Notes under the pieces: generated by a model | What the model was told of the DNA's origin: nothing | Databases searched by the model: none | What the model saw: only the letters and a program-made list of their open reading frames with translations | Part shown: positions 35,701 through 46,633 of the stretch, one piece after another | Layout: every line of letters begins with the position of its first letter | Numbering within the stretch: position 1 is the first letter of the stretch | Made by a program: the position numbers and the translations under genes | Origin: Capra hircus | Lineage: Eukaryota; Chordata; Mammalia; Artiodactyla; Bovidae | Direction of reading: 5' to 3' | Assembly: GCF_001704415.2 (NCBI RefSeq) | Contig: NC_030817.1 | Coordinates: forward strand, 54,855,550 to 54,919,549 | Length of the DNA stretch: 64,000 nt

Positions 35701-38109
35701 AATGTTTTTTTTTTAAAGGGCAATTGAACACAGGTCATGGAGATTTGTCAGCGTCGCCCCTAATCATACCCTCCGCAATGGCCTTGTGTTGGACTGGGTC
35801 TCTGGACTGGGACTCCCACTTGGATGATCAGCCCATGAAGACGAGGACCACTGTTGAAGCAGAAGTGCAGCATTTCTTTGCACCCTGTGTCTTTTGTCCC
35901 AGGAAGAATAAAAGGCATGGCAAGCTTCCTCATAGAGCAAATGAGGGGAAGATTATCTTTCTACAGGAGGCCACATTATCCGTGTTTATCTCTGTTTTGA
36001 CAAAGAAGTTGAATCAAAAGCAAATGTTTCTAGAAGCAACAAGCTAACTACCCAAAGCCTTGGTTTCTTAATTAATTAATCAGCTCAGCCCAAAGACATG
36101 TCTGTTTCCAATATGTGGGTTCTGCTTGAAAGAGGTAGATAGTTCCAGTGGAAATGTTTTAATCAGTGGCTAAACTGAGATAAGCTTGAGGCTGGGCTGC
36201 CAATGGAAATACTAACGAAGATCCTCAGAAGGCCAGAAGTTTTCTGGATTTGAGTCCAATTCCAGTCAGACCATACCAGATCCAGAAAAATTTTCTTATC
36301 CAGAAATCCTTCTTAGCATGGATCACTGAAGTGATTCAAGCCAGGCCTGGGCTCTATCAATGAAATTAAAAAGTTAGGTAGAGCTAATTAAGAGGGTAAA
36401 GTATCACTTAAATTACCTTTCAAGCATTCTCAATTACCTTGGAAGCAGCAATTGACAACCAATCGCTATATGAGATATGAATCAACTTTTATCTAATTCA
36501 TTAAAGTGGGTTCCCCAGAGCCTTGGCTAGACCATACCTTGATAGCCTAGTTTAAATGACTGAACCATCTGTACCTGAAAGTAAAAGAATTGACTTTGCT
36601 CAGATGCTGCTTTGGCGTGGTCTGACTTTTGCACATTTTAATTTTACAGCCTTTCTGTCTTCAAGAGAGCAAGCACCTGCATTATGTGTAGCAGCAGCAG
36701 TCTGACTTCTTTGCGTGTTCTCCTGGGCAGGCCCGCCTTCCCTGGGACTGCATTCCTTGCTCTGGAAAACGAGGGGTCCCATCTCCCAAGTTCATGGGTC
36801 CCCTTTGTTGCAGCTGGCGTCCCGTGTCCAAATCAGACCCAGCCACTTTTGCTGGGAGACCCTCCAATGTCAGAAATTCCTAATGCTGACACCTCCAAAT
36901 GTTAGAAACCTCTTGGGAAAATCAGTTTCTCCAGAGGAAAAGAACGTCCAATCAGCGTCTGGGGAGCCTGAGGAAAGAAGGGGAAGCAGATGTGAGTCTG
37001 CTTCATTAAAATGTTAACTCTACCTTAACAGCTTCCCTTTTTCATTGTAGCACAAGTTGAGGTCAAGTTCTCCAGCGCACTAACTGCCTCAAGCATCATA
37101 GCCCTGCACACCTGCCTCCTTCAACGTCCAGAGAAAGATCAGCCAGCTCTGAGAGCCTAGAGAGATGAGATGGGGATGGAATCACTCATTTTAAGACTTC
37201 CGATGCAGTTTCCTCTGTTCAGTTCCACCCCAAACATGGCCTTCTTTATCCTCTGAGGCTTCCAGTGCTCCTCAATGCCAGCTGCTCACTCCTCATTGGC
37301 ATCCTGCAAACCCTCCTGAAACCATCTAAGCGGAGCTCTATCTGGTTTGCTAAACCAGGCACAGTCCAATCTGTCATGTCTCCATCACTGCCCTTCCCTG
37401 GTAGGTCTGTTCCTTTTTCTCTCCATTGCCAGTTTGCTAGTTACCTGGGTGGGACAGTAAGGAGAGAACCTCCATGCAGGTTTCGTCTTGCTAAGACATC
37501 CCAGGCGTGGGGTCTATGGTGTATTTGGTCCTACCCCCTCTTCCCTGCTTTCCCTCCTTGCCATTTGCCAAGACCCAGAGTCACTCAGTATCTGCTCACA
37601 GCCCCCAGTCTCACCAGGAGAGGCCCCACCCTTGCAGGTCTATCTTTTCTCTAGAGCGCATGGGGCTCCCAAAAGAGAAAGCTGTGTTCTGGGCTCCCTT
37701 CATCCAGGGATGAGGGCATCCAGCTTCTCCAGCTGTGCTAGCAGTCCTCCAGTTCAAATATTATGATGGCCACCAAGCCATGCTTGTCTTCTCTCCCTTT
37801 CCTTCCTCCCTCACTTCCTTTTTTAAAAATGTGAAATGTTTTGTGTACATGAAGTGTGGAAAACGATCTTATAAACATTCATGTCCTTATCACCTGGATT
37901 GAACAAATATCAACATTTTGCCATTTTTTTGCTAACAATCTCTCTTTTATTTGTGATGGAACAAATCATTGCAGATACACCTGTCTGGGTTCAACTTCCT
38001 TTTTCCTGAAGGTCATCCCTTAGTGACTTTTAAAGAAAGGATTCCATTTTTTTTTTCCTCTGAAAAATGGGATTATTTAACCCTCATTCTTGAATGACAG
38101 TTTAGCAGA
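35701..38109. other. Intergenic, mostly unassigned
   Basis: No gene is seen. 36.36-36.5 kb is an AT-rich unique block. 37.8-38.0 kb may be an old LINE remnant. Open frames at 37.2-37.8 kb lack domains. Confidence 0.4.
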
Positions 38110-38227
38110 TTAAAGACAACTAGGCACTGCTGCTGAGGCAGGCGGCCACAGGTTTGATCCCTGGTTAGAGAACTAAGGACCCACATGCTATACAGTGTGG
38201 CCAAAAGATTAAAACAAAAACAAAAAC
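38110..38227 (+). mobile_element. CHR-type SINE fragment
   Basis: CACAGGTTTGATCCCTGGTT, ACATGCTATACAGTGTGGCC and an AAAACAAAAACAAAAAC tail. Confidence 0.72.
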
Positions 38228-38960
38228 AGGCGCACAGTTGGTTTTCTCTCAGCAATTTGTACATACGTCATTGCCTCCAGGGAACCATCATTGGGAACTC
38301 TGCTAATTGCTGATTCTGTGTCAGTCATCTTTTTTTTTTTTTTTTCCATTTTTTCTCTTTGTATTTGCACAGCTAGTCTCAACCCCATGTGTATTAGGTT
38401 TGGGTTTGTTTTTATTTATCCAGCCCTGGACTCACCTTATTTCCTACAATTATCAAATCAAATCTTTCTTATATTCTTCTGGAATGTATCAACCATTTCT
38501 TTATACTCTCTTGCTAGGATTTAGATTAGAATTATGTTAGATATTCTCGGTCCTCTATGTTGCTTAACTTCCATCTTATATTTTCCACCTCTTTTTCTCT
38601 GCTGCACTCCAGGGAATACAGTGAGTCAGTTCTATCTACCAATTCACTAATTTTTCCTTTAGCTGTATTGTGGCTGCCCACTGATTATTTTTATGTCTGG
38701 AAGATGTGGTTCTCATTCTAATTTACCTCTTCCTTTTTCAAAATAATGTCTTCTTTTTAATCCTTTATATCGATGTAGCATTTTTTACTGGATATTTCTA
38801 ACTTCTCAGTAATTCAACCCTACTGTTTTGCTGATTTGGTAAATTAACTTGTGCAAATTCATCCACAGGTAATATTTGCAATCCTTTCTCCAAAGGAAGA
38901 ACTCCAACAAAATTTCAGACGACAGGGATGGGCAGCAAGGGAATCTTCTGAGTGGATGAC
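38228..38960. other. T-rich intergenic stretch
   Basis: A T-run at 38330-38346 is followed by AT-rich sequence. No gene or certain repeat is seen. Confidence 0.35.
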
Positions 38961-39324
38961 TGTCTTGGTCCATTTGGATTGCTGTAACAGAAATACCATA
39001 AACACGGTGCCTTATAAGCAATAAATTATTTCTCATAGTTCTGTAGTCTGGAAAGTCCAAGATAACGGTGCCAGCAGATCTGTCCAGTGAAAGCCCACTT
39101 CTTCATAGGCAAATGGTGCCTTCTTGTGGTGTCTGCACATGCAGGAAGTGGGCAAGGGATCTCTTAGGGTCTCTTTCATAAGGGCACTAATCTCATTTGT
39201 GACAGCCACATCCTCATGACCTAGTTACCTTCCAAAGGCCCCAACTTCTAATACTATTACCTTGTGGGTTACAGTCTCAACAACTGAATTTTGGATATGA
39301 ACATAACACATTCAGTCCATTACA
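38961..39324 (-). mobile_element. MaLR (MLT1/MST-class) solitary LTR
   Basis: In its own orientation the element starts TGTAATGGACTGAATGTGTT and ends AGCAATCCAAATGGACCAAG, then ACA. It keeps TG...CA ends and the typical CTGTAGTCTGGAAAGTCCAA region (plus-strand sense). It is about 364 bp long. No flanking duplication is clear. Confidence 0.8.
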
Positions 39325-40336
39325 GTATTACCTCCGGGAGGGCCTAGGCTGGCCTGGTGTTATATAATGCCTACATTACACAGCCTGGATGGTCAGACAA
39401 CTAGAGGGCACTATTAAGGGTAAGGCTCTGAGAAATACAATCAAGATTCTGTTTGCAGAGCAATAGGCAGGCTTTAGACTAAGCCATTCCTCTTCACAGA
39501 CCATCCAGGGGGCTCTCTTTCAGCTCTCAGTTACCAGACCATTCTCACACACAGTTAGCAACACCACTACACACTTCCTCTTCCTTTCCTATTAAAGGCT
39601 TCGTGGTTTAAAGAACTCACTCATATATTTAAGTTCTATGGGGATCCTGTGGGAAAGAGGAAATAAGAATACCTTCCAGTAATTAACAATGATAAACATT
39701 GAAATAACAATGATAAAACCCATCACTTTTTCCATATCTATAAAATCCACACAGAGCACAAAAAGGCAGATCTGGTCCAGAGGGCTCACTTGCAAATGAA
39801 GAAACAGACTGAGAAAGGAAAAGGGATTGGGCAGGGGCGGGGATCTTTTGATTTTAAATTTATAGTACCACACAAATCCACTGTTATGTCTGGTAAAAGA
39901 TGAAAGGGAAAACAACAATATTCTCAAGTAAAAGTTATGAGATTCATAAATCATAATCATGAGGAAAAGACGTACAATAATGGGGTCATTTTACTTATTA
40001 CTCTAATAGGTTGGGATACTTATTATTAGAAAGGTGGAAGAAAATATGGGATTGCCCAGGTGCCACTCTGCCTAAGTAGTCTCTGGCAACAGGTACAATA
40101 TCTGAGAGAGACATGGATTACCTGTTGTGTTTAGGGGAGGGCCATCAAGATGATGGGATGACCTGAATTTATGTCTAATCAGGGATGGTTTAGGTAGAAA
40201 GAGATGAGAACTTGAAGACTTACATGACGTGCTGAATGAATGGACCTGAGATCAGCCTTCAGTTCTATTACTCAGTGCCTCCATATACAGGCTTCCACTT
40301 ATAAACAGTCACTGTTTTAAACAATCACTTATTGCG
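39325..40336. other. Intergenic, nothing recognised
   Basis: No gene or nameable repeat is seen. Confidence 0.4.
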
Positions 40337-40423
40337 ACTTCCCTGGTGGTCCCAATAAATGGGTGGCTAAGATTCCATGCTCCCAGTGCAGGGGGCCTGG
40401 GTTTGAACCCTGGTCAGGGAACT
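40337..40423 (+). mobile_element. CHR-2-type SINE 5' part
   Basis: GCGACTTCCCTGGTGGTCCC through GTTTGAACCCTGGTCAGGGA, cut off where a Bov-tA begins. An extra CAATAAATGG lies near its start. Confidence 0.78.
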
Positions 40424-40650
40424 AGCAGGCTTTCCAGGTGGCTCAGTGATAAAGAATCCATCTGCCAGTGCAGGAGACATAAGAGGAGCGGGTTCATCCC
40501 TGGGCTACAAGATCCCCTGGAGGAGGGCATGGAAACCCACTCCAGTAATCTTGCCTGGAGAATCCCATGGACAGAGGATCCTGGCAGCCTGCAGTCCATA
40601 AGGATACAAATAGTCGGACACGACTGAAGTGATTTAGCACACAGCAGACA
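40424..40650 (+). mobile_element. Bov-tA SINE
   Basis: GGCTTTCCAGGTGGCTCAGT through ATCTTGCCTGGAGAATCCCA to TCGGACACGACTGAAGTGAT. It sits at the break of a CHR-2 copy. Confidence 0.88.
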
Positions 40651-41816
40651 GACAGTAAATGGTTTCCAAGTCTTCTATTGTAAAATTGAAAGTTCTCAGA
40701 GTTTAAGGAACATTCTTTCACAGAAAACAAACCTGTATTTCTTCTCTCTGAAATATTAACACGTATGTACTGCTGGGGGGAATGCATCCCATGAGAAGGA
40801 CACCAGCCAGGAGAGGAAAGATTAGTTATTAACTGGGCTTTGTCTATATAAAAAGTCATTCTTACTCTCATGGCCCCAAGGATTGGGACTGAGTTCAACA
40901 GACGGAAGCCACAGGAAAGCAGAGTTATGCTTAATGTAAGGACCTTCAACCACGGACTATTATAATTGTGCACATTTAAGTACAACTAAAACAAAGACTG
41001 CCAAGGGAATTACTTTTTCTAAAAAGTGAATGATAATACTAATTAAAAATTAATCCATTTGACAAAAAAGCAAGCATTATTGGTGCTTCTAAAAGAGCTG
41101 CATTATAATTCAACATTAATTGATTTGAGTCATTAATTTTAAATAGAAGGGGCGATACATTCTTATTCACCAGTCTGAGTCATGGGTGATCAGTCTTCAT
41201 GACCTCTACAAAACAGTGTTTTTAATAGTAACCATTCACCATCTGGACTGTAATAACCATCATGCAAAATTTCCGCTCTGTTCATTTGGGGTCAGTTCCA
41301 AAGGAGCATTTTCTCAGTCTCTAAGCTTTAAACAAAGGAATCTTTACACAGGCAAGCAGTTATTTCCTGCACAGCCAATAATTCCAGATATATTAAAATG
41401 TCATACAGACCTTACAACTAAGTATGACTCCCTTATCTTGGCTTAAAGAAAAAAAAATCTACTACTTACATTACACAGCTGCCGATACTTGAATGACTGC
41501 AGAGTCCAGGAAATCTTTAATGAAAATTTAACTCTGTTAATATCTAATTCGTGCCCCCCCTCCTTTTCCTTCCCCACTACTTTTGAAAGTGTGAATCAGC
41601 CTGAATTGAATGAAGTAAGTAAGATTTGATCAGAAGTGTCAAAGTGGGTTAAGAATCTCTAAAAGAGCTCCATAGAGAAGGGAGATGCATCCTGTGCAAG
41701 TGTAGCTTCTTAATTTAAACCCTCAGTAAGTGCATGCTTAACTGATTCACAGCAGCAATCTCTGGTGAAGCGTGAAGTGTGTGTTCACTACTATCTTAGT
41801 GTATGCTATCACCCTT
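40651..41816. other. AT-rich, repeat-free intergenic stretch
   Basis: No gene is seen. 41.0-41.17 kb is dense in TTAATT/ATTAAT motifs and could be a conserved element. Confidence 0.4.
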
Positions 41817-41990
41817 GTTGTTCAGTTGCCCAGTCGTATCTGACTCTTGGCGACCCAATGGACCACAGCACACCAGGCTTCCCTGTCCTTCACCATCTCC
41901 CAGAGTTTGCTCAAACTCATGTCCATTGAGTCAGTGATGCCATCCAACCATCTCATCATCTTTTGCCCCCTTCTCCTCTTGCCCTATCTC
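41817..41990 (-). mobile_element. BovB LINE 3'-end fragment
   Basis: GTTGTTCAGTTGCCCAGTCG, CCAGAGTTTGCTCAAACTCA and CATCCAACCATCTCATCATC are the reversed BovB terminus. Confidence 0.85.
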
Positions 41991-42918
41991 CTTTATCACC
42001 CTAAAGGATCATGTTGGCTTGTTTCATTACCATTCTAATTATTTTTGCAATAGGGGTCAATCCTGAAAACATTTTGTTCACCAGATTTTTATGTAATTAA
42101 CAGAGAAGGGGACAGAAACCATAGTAATGTTCCAATCTCCTATATGATGACACCAATTACTTTGAATTCTTCACCAAAACAATTTGCCAGCAAAACTGAA
42201 ATGCAACATTGACATGGTCTGAAGAGGGAAGAAAATTCTGTGATTCTTCATGGCTTCTCCTATTGTTGTATGTTTCCAAAACTCGGGATGGAGCTTTAAT
42301 AAACAGATAATTTTGAGGTTATACAGACTTACAATTTATCTGAAACCCTTGGGACCAGATGTATCTCACAATACGGAATTTTTCAAATTTTAGAAAGGCA
42401 GTTATGTTTCATATGTCACAGAGCTGGTATACCTCCAAGAAAGTCAGGAGTGGCATCCCATAATCAAATACATTAATTTTGCTACAGACAAACTCATTGA
42501 CATAAATAGAATTAAGACCACAATAGCCTCATATCAGTTCAGTTCAGATTTTGCTGTCAAATGTCTCCGCTATAAACCCATAAAAAATCTTTTTGTCTTT
42601 CAGAGCTTTGTGAATCTAGGCAAGGGACTGAAGGTCTGCAATATGTAAAAAACATACAAAATTTGTTTCCAAAGGCTTTCTCAGTTCAAAAAGAAACTCA
42701 GTGTTGAGTATTAAATTCAGAAACAGTAAGCATAAGTTCTACTACATGCTCAATTACTAAGATAAATGGGCTCCCTCTGGCCCAGGGAGTCTCGAATTTC
42801 TTTTCAGAGCCAACATACACACACAATACAGAACCCACTTTCATCAGTATTAATCGTCATCCTTGCAGTGATTCTCAACCACAGGGGCTTGCCCCTCAAG
42901 GATGTATCATTTTAATAT
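41991..42918. other. Intergenic, nothing recognised
   Basis: No gene or nameable repeat is seen. Confidence 0.4.
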
Positions 42919-42929
42919 GAATAATCTCC

Positions 42930-43319
42930 TCAGTTCAGTCGCTCAGTCGTGTCCAACTCTTTGCAGCCCTATGGACTGCAGCACGCCAGGCTTCCCTGTC
43001 CATCAACTCCCGGAGCTTACTCAAACTCATGTCCATCGAGTCGGTGATATTACTCAACCATCTCATCCTCTGTCATCTCCTTTTCCACCCGCCTTCAATC
43101 TTTCCTAGCATCAGGGTCTTTTCCAACAAGTCAGTTCTCCACATCTGGTGGCTAAAGTACTGGAGTTTCAGCTTCAGTTATCAGTCCCTCCAATGAAAAT
43201 TCAGGACTGATTTCCTTTAGTATTGACTGGTTGGATCTCCCTGCCATCCAAGGGACTCTCAAGTGTCTTCTCCAACACCACAGTTCAAAAACATCAATTC
43301 TTCAGTGCTTAGCTTTCTA
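42930..43319 (-). mobile_element. BovB LINE 3'-end, insertion with target-site duplication
   Basis: CAGTTCAGTCGCTCAGTCGT, AGTACTGGAGTTTCAGCTTC and CAACACCACAGTTCAAAAAC follow the reversed element. GAATAATCTCC flanks it at 42919-42929 and 43320-43330. A third copy of the same 11-mer occurs at 43350-43360. Confidence 0.9.
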
Positions 43320-43386
43320 GAATAATCTCCAAATCCTTACAAATTTCCAGAATAATCTCCTACCCCTTAAAAGCCTTTGGTTTTGG

Positions 43387-43700
43387 GCTTCCTTGGGGGC
43401 CCACTAGTAAAGAATTCACCTGCCAGTGCAGGAGACATGGTTATGATCCCTGATCTGGGTATATTCCACATGCCACCAAGCAACTAAGCCTGCGGGCCTC
43501 AACTGCTGAGCCTGTGCTCTGGAGCCTGGGAATCGCAGCTACTGAGCACATGTGTCGCAACTACGGAAGCCCATGCTCCCTGCACCCTGTGCTTTGCAAC
43601 AAGAGAAGCCACCGCCATGAGAAGCCTGCATGCTCCAACTAGAGAAAAGCCCAAGCAGCAACAAAGACCCAGTACAACCAAAAACAAATAAAAATTTATA
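43387..43700 (+). mobile_element. CHR-1-type SINE (long form)
   Basis: GGGCTTCCTTGGGGGCCCAC, CACATGCCACCAAGCAACTA, GTGCTTTGCAACAAGAGAAG and CAACTAGAGAAAAGCCCAAG, ending in an A-rich tail. Confidence 0.85.
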
Positions 43701-44639
43701 TATTAAAACCAACTTTGGTTTTCTCCCCGGTAAAGAGATGATTCTTCTAGCTCTGGCAGTAACTGCAGTTCTGTAATTTAACTGGCATTGATACCTGCAG
43801 AGTTCTTCAAGAGTTTGATTACTTAAATCCACAGTATTAATTTTTTTAGTCCCAGTTACATCTTAGAAATAACACATGGAGCCCTGTTAAAAATACAGAT
43901 GTCCAGGGAGTACCACATCAATGCACTTAGAGACCCACAGCACCAAAAGGGTGACAGTCCCCTCCCTTACACATAATTCAAAATAAAAACAATACTAAAT
44001 CACGAAACACATGTAAAGAAGTCCACCCTAGGATTGTCAGTACCATCTTTCTATATTTCATATATATGCATTAATATCCTAGATCACACTTTTCCTATGA
44101 ATCTTGAACCTTTTGTCCTTTTTTTTTCATTTTGATGGCCCCGGTTTTGCTACATTCCTCAGCCAGCACCTGTTCTTCATAGTGGATAACCCAGTACTGC
44201 GAGAGCCTTCAGACCTGTAGTCTGAGATCCCAGTGGGATGGGGTGAAGGGTGGGAGATAAAAAAGCAAAAACAGACAGAGACAGACTGTGTGGAAGCTTC
44301 CCAGACTGCCGAGTGGTCTAAGAAAGGTCCTGTAAAGCCACTGAGGAGTCTTCAAGCCAAAGTCGGCTATCAGAGGACCTCCCTGTCTCCCAGGAGTGTG
44401 CGAGCCCCAATATCCTTGGCATCTCCAGTTGGTGACTGATAGAAAGCATGGACAGAGCAAATGAAGCTATAAATTCTCAATGTGGCAGCCAGGTCCACGG
44501 TCACATCAGTTCTCTGCATTCTCTCAGCACTGAAGATCCATACCCCCAGGAAAAACCTTCTCCTGCTTAGCATCTTTGAAAGCTCTTGAGAACTATATTC
44601 AATATCCTATGACAAACCATAATGGAAAAGAAGATGAAA
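43701..44639. other. Intergenic flank downstream of the VPS13C 3' UTR
   Basis: No gene is seen. A weak MER5-like phrase near 43870 is not secure. Confidence 0.35.
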
Positions 44640-44744
44640 AAGAATATATATGTATATATATAAGCTGAGTCACTTTGTTGTACAGCAGAAATTAACATGA
44701 CATTATAATTCAACTATACTTCAATAACAATTTTTAAAAAGCTT
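44640..44744 (+). mobile_element. L1 3'-tail fragment (artiodactyl)
   Basis: AAGCTGAGTCACTTTGTTGT followed by TAATTCAACTATACTTCAAT and an A-rich end matches the artiodactyl L1 terminus also seen at 21.25 kb. Confidence 0.75.
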
Positions 44745-46531
44745 CCCATAACTATTAATCTGTCACAAAAAGTAAAAGCAAATATTGAATATGAAACACA
44801 AACCCACAAGGTTTTCACACCTGCAAACAATGTACCAAATGTTTAATTTCTCTCAATAGTTCATATACAAGCAGTTGACTCCCAAAGCATTTTAAAAAAC
44901 ACAAAAGACATTATTAGACTTTACTAATGAATTACTTCTCACCTAGGGGATTAAATCAAACAAAAACAGTACAAATATTTGGAAGTTTATTTCTAAGCCA
45001 ACTGAGATGATGAATTTCTGGGTTTCTGTAAATTAATTTTTCTTAGTTCAATGTTTTGTACATGCCATCAATACAATTACTTTAATATTCAGGATATTGT
45101 CAATAGCTATGATTTATGAAAAATATAACTAGATATCTCAAATTCCTGATTAAGTCACTTTTAAAGACACAAAATATAAGTACACTTGAATAAACTGCAA
45201 TTAATCACTGATACAAAAAGTATCTGCTTAAAGTTAAAAGTTTCTTGACAGAAAAAAAGTGATGTTGAAAAGGCAAAGACCACAATACTGAATCAAATAT
45301 TTAGGGCATTAGTTATTATACCCTTTGTTTTAGAGCCTACAGTAAGTTTAGGAAAATTTTTAAGGCCAGTCTTAAAAAACATGAATAAGGATAGTAGAAA
45401 TGTTACCACACATCTCAACAAAACAGAGCAAACCAAGTTTGTGTACAACTTCATTTCATTTCAGTGACTTTAAGTAAACGTCATGTTAAAAAACATGAGT
45501 AAATTTTAGGATTCATCCACGGAAATAAAAAACTTTTGAGCATTTTTAAAAAAGCTTTAATAGGCAGTGCATCTCTAACCGGCATAAACAAGATGCAGAA
45601 AGAACAAAAATGAACTGAGCGAGCATCAACCGATGACTTCCCCACAGTGTTGCCAGATGCCGCATTCATATATAAAGCAACTAGAGATTTTTCATTCTTC
45701 CTACAAAAGTATTCAAAAATACATTTCTAGGTATGTGTCAAAATTAAGTGTTAAGTTATGATGCCCCTAAAAATCTTTCAACTTATAAAAACAAGTTCTA
45801 GGTATATAAAAATATTAAATTTTTCATGCCTGACTTGAAAAACTTAAAGTGCAATATTTTCATGCATCAGCACATTACAATTGTGCCACATAAGTTCATG
45901 TAAATAATACCTCAAACTTCCAGAGAACAGAGTACAGATATTTTAAGGTTTTATTTCCATTTGTCTTTATATTATAGTGCAAGGAAGAAAAATAAGCACC
46001 AGAGCAAGACATGTTTGTATTAAGAGAAAGTCATGTTTTCCCGGAGGAAAAAAAAAAAGAAAGAAAGAAACATGTCATTTCTCCCTTCAATGGTTTTTCT
46101 TAAGTCAACCACTCAGTTTACCAAAAATGTTACATCAGTTCAATTACTGAACAAAATATACATTTTGTCCAAAGACACAATTGTCTAAAAAGCTCTCAGA
46201 GAAAACTAGTCCTTCTAAGCTCCTTTCTTATTTTTTAGTAGGGATTTTAATTAAAAACAAGTTTATTACCCTTGTTCCACAATTTTAACATTCACGGAAA
46301 TTTCACTCTGAATTTAAAGTGGTATTCTTTAAGTATAGACATGAACTGCTATCAAACACACAGCCAAACTGGGAGCCAAAACTAGGGGAGATGGAAAACG
46401 AATTACTCTAGAAAAGAATTCCAAAATTAAAGGATTCCATGGAAAATTCTCTTTAGCAAGATAACGAAGAGTGGTGTACAGACAAGATGGTGATTGGTTT
46501 TTCTCCCAGCAGCAGCCCCTAGGATCTGTGA
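44745..46531 (-). other. VPS13C: Probable VPS13C 3' UTR (repeat-poor, AT-rich)
   Basis: About 1.8 kb downstream of the stop codon contains no recognised SINE or LINE, in contrast to the sequence on either side. Its length is in the range I expect for the VPS13C 3' UTR. Canonical AATAAA hexamers on the minus strand occur at 46267-46262, 45955-45950 and 44991-44986. I favour the last as the main signal, but sequence alone cannot choose between them. Confidence 0.5.
44986..44991 (-). promoter_or_regulatory. Candidate distal poly(A) signal of VPS13C
   Basis: This is an AATAAA on the gene strand about 1.54 kb past the stop codon, close to the end of the repeat-poor block and just before an L1 tail fragment. 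Two closer AATAAA hexamers exist, so use of this one is inference. Confidence 0.3.
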
Positions 46532-46633
46532 TTAGGACAGTACTTTGGGCCTGAGAATTCTCAGTGATGATTGCTTCATCAATTTTTGCTGGTGTCTCAT
46601 TGACTGTCCTTCCTCAATGGCACGACATGCTCT
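46532..46633 (-). CDS. VPS13C: VPS13C terminal coding exon with stop codon
   Basis: The exon has 33 codons and then TAA at 46534-46532. It opens after TTTTCCAG with RACRAIEEGQSMRHQQKLMK and ends QSSLRILRPKVLS. This is the C-terminal helix of the PH-like domain and the natural C-terminus of VPS13C. Confidence 0.93.
   Translation of the reverse strand, partial: RACRAIEEGQSMRHQQKLMKQSSLRILRPKVLS

Noticed and set aside
37800..38000. Old LINE remnant
   Set aside because: Suggestive AT-rich phrases, but I could not match them securely to a named family.
43865..43990. MER5-like fragment
   Set aside because: Only one short phrase matches; too weak to list.
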